From assembly GCF_018599245.1 (NCBI RefSeq), contig NZ_JAHEVJ010000006.1, positions 1 to 64,000 of the forward strand: a stretch of DNA of 64,000 bases, read 5' to 3'. This document shows, piece by piece, positions 27,241-35,874 of the stretch. The stretch is from Aliiroseovarius lamellibrachiae. GTDB taxonomy: Bacteria; Pseudomonadota; Alphaproteobacteria; Rhodobacterales; Rhodobacteraceae. The position numbers were made by a program, and so were the translations under genes. Position 1 is the first letter of the stretch. Every line of letters begins with the position of its first letter. The notes under the pieces are model-generated. The model was given only the letters and a program-made list of their open reading frames with translations, had not been told where the DNA came from and ran no database searches.

Positions 27241-28137
27241 TTAGATCAGGATCATCGAGGCCAGTTTGCGGCGGCCATTCAGGGCGACCGGATCATTGGC
27301 CGCAAGCGCGTCAAAGATGGTGAACAGCTGGGCTTTGGCGGCGCCATCGTTCCATTCACGATCCCGGCGGAACAGTTCCAACAGCTCGTCCACAGCGCCC
27401 TGCGCATCACCACTGGCATTCAGCGCGATGGCAAGGTCAAAGCGCGATTGGTGATCATCGGCGTTGGCGTCCACAGCGGCGCGAAGGTCGTTCACGGGGC
27501 CCGCGGTTTCCGCTTGCCGCGCCAGTTCGATCTGCGCGCGGGCCGCTTCCAATTCTGGGGCTTCTGAAATCTCGGCCGGGGCGCCATTCAACACGGCTTC
27601 CGCCTCATCCAACTGACCCAAGGTGATTTGCGCGCGGGCCAGACCACCAAAAGCGGCGGCGCTGTTTGGGTCTTCTTCCAAGATCGCGGCAAAGGTCTGT
27701 GCGGCGTCTTCCGCCTCGCCCGCCTCTAGCATTTCTTCCGCGGCGGCCAATGCATCAGCCAAACCGCCGTCACCGCCCAGTTCCGCCACACGGTCCACAA
27801 AGGTTTTGATCTCGCTGGGGGGCAGCGCGCCTTGGAAACCATCCACGGGTTTGCCTTGGTGAAACGCATAAACCGTTGGGATCGATTGCACCTGCATCTG
27901 GCCCGCGATGCCTTGGTTTTCGTCGACGTTGATCTTGACCATCTTCACGCGACCACCGGCCGCAGTCACAGCCGCCTCAAGCGCCGGTCCAAGCGTCTTG
28001 CATGGGCCGCACCATGGCGCCCAGAAATCGACAATCACCGGCACCTCGTTTGAGGCCTCAATGACCTCTTGCATGAAATTCGCCTCAGAGACGTCTTTAA
28101 TCAACTCGCCCGCTGGGGCCGCTTGTCCGAGTTCCAT
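27241..28137 (-). CDS. thioredoxin-TPR protein (CnoX/YbbN-like)
   Basis: A 298-residue protein with an N-terminal thioredoxin domain (active WCGPC with Cys43/Cys46) and C-terminal tetratricopeptide-like repeats from about 125. This is the architecture of YbbN/CnoX, a co-chaperone that holds oxidised clients for GroEL/DnaK. The intact CxxC suggests real redox activity, unlike E. coli CnoX (SQHC). It is first in the operon with the LON-domain and Trm112 genes. Confidence 0.88.
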   Translation of the reverse strand: MELGQAAPAGELIKDVSEANFMQEVIEASNEVPVIVDFWAPWCGPCKTLGPALEAAVTAAGGRVKMVKINVDENQGIAGQMQVQSIPTVYAFHQGKPVDGFQGALPPSEIKTFVDRVAELGGDGGLADALAAAEEMLEAGEAEDAAQTFAAILEEDPNSAAAFGGLARAQITLGQLDEAEAVLNGAPAEISEAPELEAARAQIELARQAETAGPVNDLRAAVDANADDHQSRFDLAIALNASGDAQGAVDELLELFRRDREWNDGAAKAQLFTIFDALAANDPVALNGRRKLASMILI

Positions 28138-28216
28138 CAGGAAACTCCCATCTTGTTTGCTTGCTCCCTAGATGGCCCATGGCCACGCCCCTTGCAAGAC
28201 GCACAGCCAACGCGCG

Positions 28217-28289
28217 CCCCTTTTTCTTGCCAAAAATACCTCGGGGTGAGGACACGCCCAACGGGCGGGGCCGAGGGGCAGCGCCCCTC
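28217..28289 (+). repeat. intergenic repeat copy 2
   Basis: A full copy: core at 28221-28251, then a hairpin GAGGGGC (28273-28279) / GCCCCTC (28283-28289). It lies about 12 bp 3' of the exonuclease III stop, antiparallel to that gene. Confidence 0.75.
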
Positions 28290-28300
28290 AGACAGCCAGA

Positions 28301-29086
28301 CTACAGATCAAAGCTCGCAAAAACCGGCGCGTGATCGGACGGTTTTTCCCAGCCGCGCGCATCGCGATACACCCGCGAACCATGCGCGGCGTTCGAGATA
28401 TCCGGCGTGGCCCAAACATGATCCAATCGCCGACCTTTGTCCGCCGCGTCCCAATCTTTGGCGCGGTACGACCACCAGCTGTAAAGCTGTCCTTCGGGGA
28501 TATCCTGACGGGTCACATCAACCCATTTGGCGGCGTCTTGCACCTGGGCCAAAGCCTCCACCTCGACCGGGGTGTGGCTGACCACTTTCAAAAGCTTCTT
28601 GTGTGACCAAACATCATCCTCACGCGGGGCAATATTCAGATCCCCCACCAGAATGGATTTCTTGGTGTCCTTCGCAAAATAATCGCGCATTTCAGTGAGA
28701 TAATCGAGCTTTTGACCGAACTTCACATTCACTTCGCGGTCCGGCACATCACCGCCTGCGGGCACATAGAAATTGTGAATGGTGACACCGTTTTCAAGCT
28801 GCCCCGCGATGTGGCGCGCGTGATCAAGACCGGCGAAATCTTCGCTGCCCGCCTCAACCATCGGGATGCGCGACAGGATGGCGACGCCGTTGTACCCTTT
28901 TTGACCCCGCGCCACCATGTGGGTATAGCCAAGCGCGCGGAACCCATCCAAAGGTATTTTATCAACCGGGCTTTTGCATTCCTGAAGGCACAGCACGTCA
29001 GGCGCTTGTTCTTCCAGCAATTTCAGCACGATAGGCTCGCGCAGCCGGACCGAGTTGATGTTCCAGGTGGCAAGCGTAAAGGACAT
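28301..29086 (-). CDS. xthA: exonuclease III / AP endonuclease
   Basis: A 261-residue enzyme of base-excision repair (AP-site incision and 3' exonuclease). Motifs in order: WNINSVR, LQECK (metal Glu), GDLNIAP, GRRLDHVWA and the C-terminal SDHAPV catalytic histidine. ATG 29086 has GGAGAGACCC upstream; the longer frame is unsupported. It is monocistronic, ending beside an intergenic repeat. Confidence 0.93.
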   Translation of the reverse strand: MSFTLATWNINSVRLREPIVLKLLEEQAPDVLCLQECKSPVDKIPLDGFRALGYTHMVARGQKGYNGVAILSRIPMVEAGSEDFAGLDHARHIAGQLENGVTIHNFYVPAGGDVPDREVNVKFGQKLDYLTEMRDYFAKDTKKSILVGDLNIAPREDDVWSHKKLLKVVSHTPVEVEALAQVQDAAKWVDVTRQDIPEGQLYSWWSYRAKDWDAADKGRRLDHVWATPDISNAAHGSRVYRDARGWEKPSDHAPVFASFDL

Positions 29087-29206
29087 GGGTCTCTCCGATA
29101 TTGGGGTGTGCGTGCAGGATGATCGCATTTTGTTCTCAGATGCAAGGCCCTTTTGGCGACCGCACCGGGCGGATAAAACCCCGCCCGATACATGGCGCAT
29201 CAGTGG

Positions 29207-29584
29207 TTAAGCATAGCTGATCACCTCCCATTCCACCCCATCCTGATCGTCGAAATAGAACCGCGTTCCGGGCTCGTAATCGCCGTGATTATGGGGGTGA
29301 AATCCGGCGGCTTTCACCTTCGCCTCCACCGCTGTCAGATCGTCAACCACAACGCCCACATGGTTCAACCCCGCCCGCGTGGAATAGCTGTCTTGCGGGG
29401 CGTTGGTGGGTTTTGCGGGGGCATAAAGCGCGACATAGCTGTCGTCATCCCCCACATGCGCGGTGTGCCCGCCGGACATCGCATCGCCTTGCCAGCGGAT
29501 CCGCCACCCAAACACATCACCCAACCACGCGGCGGTGGCTAAGGGGTCGGTTACGGTGACGTTTACATGTTCCAGAACTGCCAT
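29207..29584 (-). CDS. VOC-family protein in divergence with SoxR
   Basis: A 125-residue vicinal-oxygen-chelate protein (LEHVNVTVTDPLATAAWLGD, LNHVGVVVDDL and a C-terminal FYFDDQDGVEWEVISY strand with the metal Glu). Such proteins include glyoxalases and antibiotic-resistance binding proteins. AAGGAGG lies 6 bases upstream. It is divergent from soxR over an 81-bp region containing a SoxR-like half-palindrome, so it may be a redox-inducible target. Confidence 0.87.
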   Translation of the reverse strand: MAVLEHVNVTVTDPLATAAWLGDVFGWRIRWQGDAMSGGHTAHVGDDDSYVALYAPAKPTNAPQDSYSTRAGLNHVGVVVDDLTAVEAKVKAAGFHPHNHGDYEPGTRFYFDDQDGVEWEVISYA

Positions 29585-29628
29585 TTTGGCCTCCTTGATT
29601 TGCTTCTGGACCCGTGATAATTCCTAAA

Positions 29629-29646
29629 CCTAACTTTAGCTCAAGC
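29629..29646. promoter_or_regulatory. candidate SoxR operator
   Basis: CCTAACTTTAGCTCAAGC has the 18-bp layout and outer bases of the SoxR box (E. coli CCTCAAGTTAACTTGAGG) but is imperfect. It lies 20-37 bp before the soxR start, between soxR and the divergent VOC gene, where SoxR would control both. Confidence 0.45.
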
Positions 29647-29665
29647 TTTATTTTCGCGAGGTGCC

Positions 29666-30163
29666 ATGCCCCAAAACCCAACCCAACGCCGCAACGAAAT
29701 CTCGATCGGAACACTGGCAGGGCGCACCGGATTGGCCGTGTCGGCCATTCGCTATTACGAAACGCAAGGGTTGGTCGCCCCGGAACGCAACGCGGGCGGG
29801 CAGCGGCGATTTTTACGGTCGGACATTCGGCGGTTAAGCTTTGTGATGATCGCGCAGAAGTTCGGGTTCACCTTGGACCGCATCCGCGAAGTGCTGGGGC
29901 GGTTGCCCGAAAAACGCACCCCAAATGCCGCCGATTGGGCCGAAATCTCCCATGATTTTCGCGCAGAGCTGGACGAGCAGATCGCCACCCTCACCCGGTT
30001 GCGTGACAAACTTGACGGCTGCATCGGCTGCGGTTGTCTGTCGCTGGATCGCTGCGCGCTGTACAACCCCGATGATGCGGCAGGGGAAAAAGGCGCAGGG
30101 CCACGGTATTTGCTCGGGGATGAGGTGGTGAAGGCACAGAGCAGAGCCCGCGAATTGCCCTAG
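29666..30163 (+). CDS. soxR: redox-sensing regulator SoxR
   Basis: A 165-residue MerR-family protein with an N-terminal winged HTH (SIGTLAGRTGLAVSAIRYYE), a long dimerisation helix, and the [2Fe-2S] cluster motif C-x2-C-x-C-x5-C (CIGCGCLSLDRC) that defines SoxR. Oxidation of the cluster by redox-cycling compounds activates transcription. GAGGTGCC precedes the ATG. No soxS is expected outside enterobacteria; SoxR there controls small regulons directly, plausibly the divergent VOC gene. Confidence 0.93.
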   Translation: MPQNPTQRRNEISIGTLAGRTGLAVSAIRYYETQGLVAPERNAGGQRRFLRSDIRRLSFVMIAQKFGFTLDRIREVLGRLPEKRTPNAADWAEISHDFRAELDEQIATLTRLRDKLDGCIGCGCLSLDRCALYNPDDAAGEKGAGPRYLLGDEVVKAQSRARELP

Positions 30164-30284
30164 TAATTGAAATATGATTTGTCGCGCATGCTAACCTATG
30201 GCGGCACCCCACATCATCTTCGAAAGATGTGTTGAGTGTTCAAAGTCTCGACATATCCAATTTTGACGGCCGCTTGAAAACCGC

Positions 30285-30345
30285 GCCTTTTTTCTTGCCA
30301 AAAATATCTCGGGGTGAGGCTGCAAGCCGAGGGGCAGCGCCCCTC
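30285..30345 (+). repeat. intergenic repeat copy 3
   Basis: Core CTTGCCAAAAATATCTCGGGG at about 30294-30314 (one base different from copy 2) and hairpin GAGGGGC (30329-30335) / GCCCCTC (30339-30345), ending 2 bp from the stop of the GNAT gene, antiparallel to it. Confidence 0.75.
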
Positions 30346-30347
30346 CC

Positions 30348-30866
30348 TCACAACACCAGCTTCATGTGAATGACCCGTTTGTCATCGCCTCCAAAAGCCT
30401 GCGCGTCGGTGAAATACTCAAACCCCAGACTTTCATAAAGCGGCAGCGCCTCGACGTGGCGATAAAGCGCATCAAGCCAGACAGCGCCGCGCCGTTGTGC
30501 CCGCGCCTCATCCACCAACGCTTGCCCCAATGCACGCCCAATTCCGTGGCCGCGCGCAGTGTCGCGCACATACATCCGGTTCATTTCCACATCGTTGTCG
30601 CCATGCGGTTTCATCATCACAATCCCCGCCGGTTGGTCGTTGTGGAAGGCCAAAAAGCATTCGCCATGGGGCGGCAGAAAGTATTGACCAAAGGCGGCCA
30701 GCTCGCCTTTCACGTTCTGCTCTTTCAGATAGTCATCAATCATTTCAAGCATTTCGGGATAGCGCAGGCGCAGGAAATCAAAGAACTCCCAGACCAAAAC
30801 CCGGACATGATCAATCTCGTCTTCCGTGCGCACGGAGATCACTTTGACGCGTGCCTGACGGGCCAT
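30348..30866 (-). CDS. GNAT-family acetyltransferase
   Basis: A 172-residue GCN5-related N-acetyltransferase. The acetyl-CoA pyrophosphate loop is in VRDTARGHGIGRALGQAL, and a C-terminal beta bulge near ALPLYESLGFEYF. The substrate is unknown. It starts 3 bp after the cupin stop, with AAAGGATAG as ribosome site, so it is the second gene of a two-gene operon. Confidence 0.88.
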   Translation of the reverse strand: MARQARVKVISVRTEDEIDHVRVLVWEFFDFLRLRYPEMLEMIDDYLKEQNVKGELAAFGQYFLPPHGECFLAFHNDQPAGIVMMKPHGDNDVEMNRMYVRDTARGHGIGRALGQALVDEARAQRRGAVWLDALYRHVEALPLYESLGFEYFTDAQAFGGDDKRVIHMKLVL

Positions 30867-30869
30867 GAT

Positions 30870-31205
30870 CTATCCTTTGACCGGATAGCGGTCCGGTTCC
30901 TCAAAGACATCAATGACGCGGCTTCCGGCTTTGATCTTCCCGCCATGCTCAACCCCTGACGGGATGGAATAGCTGTCACCGGGGCCGTACACGCGGGTTT
31001 TTCCGCCAATTGTCAGCTCAATTTCGCCCTCAAGCACCGTGCCCCACTGGGCTTTATGCGAATGGGCGGGCAGCACCAGATCCTGTAAGAAAGTGAAAAA
31101 CACCACCAATCCGGCGTCAGACCTTATGGCTTTGGTTTGAACAATCTCTGTGGGAAACGGCACGTCGAGCGCGGGAAACTCTGCTATGAAATCAGGGAAA
31201 TCCAT
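30870..31205 (-). CDS. small cupin protein
   Basis: A 111-residue single-domain cupin with the two motifs (LPAHSHKAQWGTVLEGEI and GDSYSIPSGVEHG) carrying metal-type histidines (HSH...E and H). Likely a small-molecule binding or isomerase/dioxygenase fold; function unknown. The start at 31205 is preferred over a 34-residue longer frame because it follows AAGG and begins the family-like sequence. Co-transcribed with the GNAT gene. Confidence 0.82.
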   Translation of the reverse strand: MDFPDFIAEFPALDVPFPTEIVQTKAIRSDAGLVVFFTFLQDLVLPAHSHKAQWGTVLEGEIELTIGGKTRVYGPGDSYSIPSGVEHGGKIKAGSRVIDVFEEPDRYPVKG

Positions 31206-31357
31206 GGGGGGCCTTTCGGATTGGTCAAATGTGATGTGGCGGGCTTTTGGATGAACCCACCGGTTTCGCGCGCCTGAGACCCCTGAAAATAGCACAAATG
31301 CGATCAATCACCAAATTTGCACCCGACCAGAGCCAGCCGACGCCCGGAAATACCGCA

Positions 31358-31386
31358 CAAAAAAAACCCGGGCACAAAGGCCCGGG
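31358..31386 (-). terminator. intrinsic terminator of the response regulator gene
   Basis: On the minus strand CCCGGGC (31380-31386) pairs with GCCCGGG (31367-31373) and is followed by TTTTTTTT. Confidence 0.88.
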
Positions 31387-31444
31387 CAGTCTAACAGGGA
31401 GGATGTGCCATTACCCCGGCACCCAGGGATTCTTGTGCGTAGGT

Positions 31445-32131
31445 TCAGCCGTTCAACCGATACCCACCGCTTTCCGTGACCAAAATCCGCGCGTTTGAGG
31501 GATCGGGTTCGATCTTTTGGCGCAGGCGGTAAATATGCGTTTCCAGCGTGTGCGTGGTCACGCCAGCGTTGTAACCCCAAACCTCGTGCAACAGCACATC
31601 GCGGGCCACCACACCATCTGTGGCACGGTAGAGGAACTTCAGAATATTGGTCTCTTTTTCGGTCAAACGCACCTTGCGGTCGTCCTCGGTGATCAACATC
31701 TTCATCGCGGGTTTAAAGGTGTATGGCCCAAGCTGGAACACGGCGTCCTCAGACTGTTCATGCTGGCGCAATTGCGCGCGAATACGGGCCAGAAGCACCG
31801 GGAATTTAAACGGTTTTGCCACGTAATCATTGGCACCCGCATCCAACCCCAAAATCGTGTCTGCGTCGGTGTCATGGCCGGTCAGCATCAAGACAGGGCA
31901 TTTCACACCCTGCTTGCGCATCACGCGGCACAGCTCGCGCCCATCGGTGTCAGGCAGCCCCACATCAAGGATCACAAGGTCATAGATCGCCTCTTTCGCC
32001 TTCACCAAAGCTTCCGATCCATTCCCGGCCTCAAACACATCAAAATCTTCGGTCATCAGAAGCTGTTCGGCCAAGGCCTCGCGCAGATCTTCGTCATCAT
32101 CCACCAACAGGATTTTTTTCAGGTTCGACAT
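31445..32131 (-). CDS. OmpR-family response regulator (CenR-like)
   Basis: A 228-residue two-component regulator: receiver domain with acidic pocket D11-D13 and phospho-acceptor Asp56 (LILDVGLP), then an OmpR-type winged-helix domain (about 130-228, ending VTESGGYRLNG). The N-terminus (LLVDDDEDLREALAEQL) resembles the envelope regulator CenR of Caulobacter and Rhodobacter, but this rests on memory of that protein. No histidine kinase is adjacent, consistent with an orphan-located essential regulator. GGGAGAGCCCC precedes the ATG; a strong terminator follows. Confidence 0.85.
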   Translation of the reverse strand: MSNLKKILLVDDDEDLREALAEQLLMTEDFDVFEAGNGSEALVKAKEAIYDLVILDVGLPDTDGRELCRVMRKQGVKCPVLMLTGHDTDADTILGLDAGANDYVAKPFKFPVLLARIRAQLRQHEQSEDAVFQLGPYTFKPAMKMLITEDDRKVRLTEKETNILKFLYRATDGVVARDVLLHEVWGYNAGVTTHTLETHIYRLRQKIEPDPSNARILVTESGGYRLNG

Positions 32132-32351
32132 GGGGCTCTCCCTTTTGGGTTTTTGTCTTGTTGGATCAGACATGTGACGCGCACACGGTTTTGGCAAGCT
32201 TTGCTACATTTGCCTCACGCCCTCGTGTCCGAACCGGTCCAAATACCCATGAAATGTTTCATTGAGTTTCATTTCGCCCTAGATCAGACCCCGCATTTCA
32301 GGCATCACTTTATGGTCTGAACCCTACAGTTTGGACACAAAGGAGACGCGG

Positions 32352-33437
32352 ATGAGCCTGACCCCAGACCTGAAAGAACGCCTTGCCCGCGCCCGTGCCG
32401 ATTTGCGCATGGGGGTGCCGGTGGTGTTGCAGGATGGGGCGCGATTTGCGGTGGCGGCAGCGGCAGAAACGCTCTCGTCCGGGCGGTTTCAGGATCTTGT
32501 GGAATTGGGCGCCAATGCCCCGGTCCTGGCCATCAGCCCACGCCGCGCCGAAACCCTAAAGGCCCGCGCCTATTCCGAAACCGTCGCGCGTGTTGAACTT
32601 CCAAAAGACGCCGACACGCGCTGGATCTTGGCCGTGGCCGACCCGGCAGATGACCTGAGCCACCCGATGAAAGGCCCGCTGAAAACCCGGCGTGACGGAT
32701 CCGACCTCTTGGAAACGCAGGCCGTTCAGCTGTGTAAATCGGCGCAATTGTTGCCCGCTGCCGTGGTGGTTGAGGTGCCAGATGGCGCAGCACTTGCCCG
32801 CGCCCATGACCTGACCATCCTTGAAATCGACACCGCGCTGGCGGATGAATTGACCCTTGCCCCCGTGGTGCACGCGCGCCTTCCGATGGCTGTGAGTGAG
32901 GCGGGGCGCCTGCATATCTTCCGCCCCGAAGATGGCCGGGAAGAGCATTACGCGGTTGAAATCGGCCGCCCTGCGCGTGACAAACCCGTGCTTGCGCGCC
33001 TGCATTCCGCCTGCTTCACCGGCGATGTTTTAGGCAGCCTGAAATGCGACTGTGGCCCGCAATTGCGCACCGCTTTGGCCCGCATGGGTGAAGAGGGCGC
33101 AGGGGTACTTTTGTACCTGAACCAAGAAGGGCGCGGGATTGGGCTGGCCAACAAAATGCGCGCCTATTCCCTGCAAGATCAAGGGTTTGACACGGTCGAG
33201 GCCAACCACCGCCTTGGGTTTGAGGATGACGAACGTGATTTTCGCATCGGCTCTGAAATCCTGAAAAACATGGGGTTCTCATCCGTTCGTCTGATGACAA
33301 ACAATCCGCGCAAAGTGGACCGGATGAACGCCACCGGGGTTCATGTGGTTGAACGTGTGCCTTTAAAGGTGGGCGAAGGCGCGCATAATGCCGCCTACCT
33401 TGCCACCAAAGCCAAGAAATCCGGGCATATCCTGTGA
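32352..33437 (+). CDS. ribA: GTP cyclohydrolase II
   Basis: A 361-residue protein catalysing the first step of riboflavin synthesis. The C-terminal RibA domain has zinc ligands Cys221, Cys232, Cys234 (CFTGDVLGSLKCDC) and the active motif YLNQEGRGIGLANK. The first 170 residues resemble a degenerate partner domain without recognisable DHBP synthase catalytic motifs, so I would not call it RibBA. GGAG lies 7 bases before ATG 32352. Overlaps the following gene by GTGA. Confidence 0.92.
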   Translation: MSLTPDLKERLARARADLRMGVPVVLQDGARFAVAAAAETLSSGRFQDLVELGANAPVLAISPRRAETLKARAYSETVARVELPKDADTRWILAVADPADDLSHPMKGPLKTRRDGSDLLETQAVQLCKSAQLLPAAVVVEVPDGAALARAHDLTILEIDTALADELTLAPVVHARLPMAVSEAGRLHIFRPEDGREEHYAVEIGRPARDKPVLARLHSACFTGDVLGSLKCDCGPQLRTALARMGEEGAGVLLYLNQEGRGIGLANKMRAYSLQDQGFDTVEANHRLGFEDDERDFRIGSEILKNMGFSSVRLMTNNPRKVDRMNATGVHVVERVPLKVGEGAHNAAYLATKAKKSGHIL

Positions 33438-33955
33438 CCCTGCCCCCCCTTCCGCGACGGCACGATATGATCGTCACCCGCTGGGGCGCGCGATTTATGG
33501 GGCGACACATCCCCTGTGCAATCGGGCGTGGCGGTATGACTGGCAGCAAACACGAAGGCGACGGGGCCACCCCGCGCGGCGTCTGGATGCTGGCGGCGGG
33601 CATGTACCGCGCAGACCGCCGCGCAGCCCCCCACACAACGCTATCCCTGCGTCCCATCGGCCCGCCGGATCGTTGGTCGGATGATGTGGACGATCCCCAA
33701 TACAACCAACATGTGCGCGGTTATTCCTATGGGTTTTCCCACGAAAAACTACGTATGGGCGCGCCATTATATGATGTGTTTCTGATCTCTGATTGGAATT
33801 GGCCGGTCGCAACGCCGGGGCAAGGATCGGCCATTTTTGTCCATAATTGGCGGCGACCGCGCTTTCCAACAGCGGGCTGCATCGCTTTTGCACCCAAAGA
33901 TCTAAACTGGATCCTCGCCCGCTGGCAGATAAGAAACCGCATCATCGTGCGCTGA
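33434..33955 (+). CDS. L,D-transpeptidase (YkuD-like) family protein
   Basis: A 173-residue protein with the C-terminal YkuD-type motif: His137 and Cys149 in VHNWRRPRFPTAGC, where the usual SHGC is TAGC. Members crosslink peptidoglycan via diaminopimelate. No signal peptide is evident, which is unusual for a periplasmic enzyme. It starts with GTG overlapping the ribA stop, so it depends on ribA translation. A cytosolic or non-classically exported protein remains possible. Confidence 0.75.
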   Translation: MTLPPLPRRHDMIVTRWGARFMGRHIPCAIGRGGMTGSKHEGDGATPRGVWMLAAGMYRADRRAAPHTTLSLRPIGPPDRWSDDVDDPQYNQHVRGYSYGFSHEKLRMGAPLYDVFLISDWNWPVATPGQGSAIFVHNWRRPRFPTAGCIAFAPKDLNWILARWQIRNRIIVR

Positions 33956-33961
33956 CCTGCG

Positions 33962-34020
33962 CTTCCCCTTCTCTAAGTATCCTGGGGTGAGCGCGCAGCG
34001 CGAGGGGCAAAGCCCCTTCC
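33962..34020 (+). repeat. intergenic repeat copy 4
   Basis: A diverged copy between convergent genes: TTCTCTAAGTATCCTGGGGTG replaces the usual core, with the hairpin GAGGGGC (34002-34008) / GCCCCTT (34012-34018). It lies 2 bp from the stop of the YggS gene. Confidence 0.65.
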
Positions 34021-34021
34021 C

Positions 34022-34675
34022 TTAACTGTAATCACGCTCGCCAAAGATCGCAGACCCCACACGCACATAAGTCGCCCCTTGGGCAATCGCGCGTTCAAAA
34101 TCACTGCTCATCCCCATGGAAAGTTCCGGCAAATCGTTGCGTCTGGCCATTTTGGCCAGCAGCGCAAAGTGCAAGCTGGGTTCTTCGTCTGCGGGGGGGA
34201 TGCACATCAGCCCTTCGACTGGCAGACCAAGATCGCGGCATTCCGCAACAAAGGCATCCACGTCAGCGGGCAGAACGCCCGCTTTTTGGTCTTCTTCGCC
34301 GGTGTTCACCTGGATCATCAGACGGGGGCAATGCCCCTCTTCTTGTGCAATGCGGGCGATGGTTTTGGCAAGTTTGGGACGGTCGACGGTATGGATCACA
34401 TCAAACAAGCCCATCGCCTGACGGGCTTTGTTGGTTTGCAGCGGGCCGATCAAGTGCAGCTCGATGTCATCGTATTTGGATTTCAGGTCGGGCCATTTGC
34501 CCGCGGCCTCTTGCACCTTGTTTTCACCAAAGATGCGATAGCCCTGATCCAGCACAGCGACCACGCGGTCGAGCGGCTGAACTTTAGAGACGGCAATCAG
34601 ATGGGTGGATCCTGCTGTGCGACCCACGCGGGTCTCTTCTTTACTGATGCGGGATTGAATATCTGAAAGCGGCAT
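34022..34675 (-). CDS. PLP homeostasis protein YggS/PLPBP
   Basis: A 217-residue single-domain fold-type III PLP protein without catalytic partner domain. Lys31 (HLIAVSKVQP) binds PLP; the family maintains vitamin B6 homeostasis. The conserved IFGENKVQEA and SMGMSSDFERAIAQGATYVRVGSAIFG segments make recognition secure. It is monocistronic and downstream of, but separated by a strong terminator from, the porin gene. Confidence 0.94.
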   Translation of the reverse strand: MPLSDIQSRISKEETRVGRTAGSTHLIAVSKVQPLDRVVAVLDQGYRIFGENKVQEAAGKWPDLKSKYDDIELHLIGPLQTNKARQAMGLFDVIHTVDRPKLAKTIARIAQEEGHCPRLMIQVNTGEEDQKAGVLPADVDAFVAECRDLGLPVEGLMCIPPADEEPSLHFALLAKMARRNDLPELSMGMSSDFERAIAQGATYVRVGSAIFGERDYS

Positions 34676-34712
34676 GAGGCACCTTAATTGTGTTTCGTTT
34701 TTTCAGGTGTCC

Positions 34713-34745
34713 CAAAAGAAAAGAGCGGGCACAAGGCCCGCTCTT
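34713..34745 (-). terminator. intrinsic terminator of the porin gene
   Basis: On the minus strand a 10-bp stem (34736-34745 with 34721-34730) is followed by a T-rich tract (TTTTCTTTT), 22 bp after the porin stop. Confidence 0.88.
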
Positions 34746-34767
34746 CGCTTGTAATAATCCGTGAGGA

Positions 34768-35592
34768 TTAGAACGACATGGTGATGCCGAGGTCAGCAAC
34801 AGTGGTGCCGCCAACTTCGCCAACAGCGCCAGCCAAGGTAGCGCCGCCACCCAGGTCGTAGCCGAAGCCGATGCCGTAACCTTCAACATTTGCTACATCG
34901 TCTTTCGAGTAAGCAGCAGTGATGGTGGTTGCGCCCATGGTGTAAGCAGCGGTCAGACCGTATGATTCGCCAACATTCGAAGTGGTCATCAGAGCGTTAA
35001 CCGAGATGTTCGAGATGGTTGCGCCAGCTTTGATCGAGAACGCATCGTTGGTGTCGTCGTAGCCGAGACCAAAGTTGTAGTCGCCCATGTTGTACAGAGC
35101 AGCAACGGAGAAAGTGTCACCGTTTGCTACAGCGTTGCTTTGCGACATGTCGTAAGAAGCAGCGATGGTGAAGTCACCAAATGTGCCTTTGTACATGATC
35201 GAACCAGCGTCTGCTGAGTTGATTTGTGCTTCTGCCAGGTCGTCGGTGCCGATGCCGTCAAAGCCAAGGTCGGACACACCCATGTTTGCGTCAACAGCCG
35301 AACCAACGTCACCAACAGAAAGCTTGCCGAAGCCGCCTTCGATGTATGCAACAACGTCACCAACACCACCAGCGGTGATGGTCATGTCTGCGCCGAAGGT
35401 CAGGCCGCCGTCTGTTTCGCCGGTCATGGCAACAGTCAGGGTGATTTCACGGTGGATCACCAGGTCTTCAACGTTGCCAGCAGCGTCGTTGTATTTCAGA
35501 CCCAAGTTAGCACCACCCGAAAGGTTGATGTCAGCAGCTGCGAAGCCAGCGGTTGCTACCAGTGCGGTTGTAGCAAGAAAGATATTTTTCAT
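34768..35592 (-). CDS. outer-membrane porin
   Basis: A 274-residue beta-barrel porin of the Rhodobacter type. A Sec signal (1-20, ending FAAA) precedes alternating hydrophobic strands rich in Gly, Thr and Asp, ending in a C-terminal aromatic (TMSF), the BAM recognition signal. GAGGG lies 8 bases upstream. Codons look strongly biased (GCA, GTT, ACC), as expected of an abundant protein. The 282-bp region to the divergent lipoprotein gene must contain its promoter; I see no clear operator. Confidence 0.9.
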   Translation of the reverse strand: MKNIFLATTALVATAGFAAADINLSGGANLGLKYNDAAGNVEDLVIHREITLTVAMTGETDGGLTFGADMTITAGGVGDVVAYIEGGFGKLSVGDVGSAVDANMGVSDLGFDGIGTDDLAEAQINSADAGSIMYKGTFGDFTIAASYDMSQSNAVANGDTFSVAALYNMGDYNFGLGYDDTNDAFSIKAGATISNISVNALMTTSNVGESYGLTAAYTMGATTITAAYSKDDVANVEGYGIGFGYDLGGGATLAGAVGEVGGTTVADLGITMSF

Positions 35593-35874
35593 GTCGGTTT
35601 CCCTCATGTGTTTTAAGAGTGCACCTCAAGTCGGGGAATCCGAATTGAGTATGAGCGTGTTTTTCCTTTTCCAGCGCTTCAATGCAAGTGTGCTGAACTG
35701 TAACAACGGATTGTGCCGGGCGTTGATGCTTCTTTGCCACAGTTCTGATCGCGGCGCTGAAACATCGCGAAACAAACCTCTTGGCTGAAAGGCGCGCGAC
35801 ATTTGGGAAAACGCTTGCCCGCCTTGGGGGGCTTATATACTAACAAAGAGACTTTTGGAAAACGGGGCTAATTG

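Noticed and set aside
32352-32860. RibB (DHBP synthase) domain in the RibA N-terminus
   Set aside because: No catalytic DHBP synthase motifs are visible, so bifunctional RibBA is not claimed.
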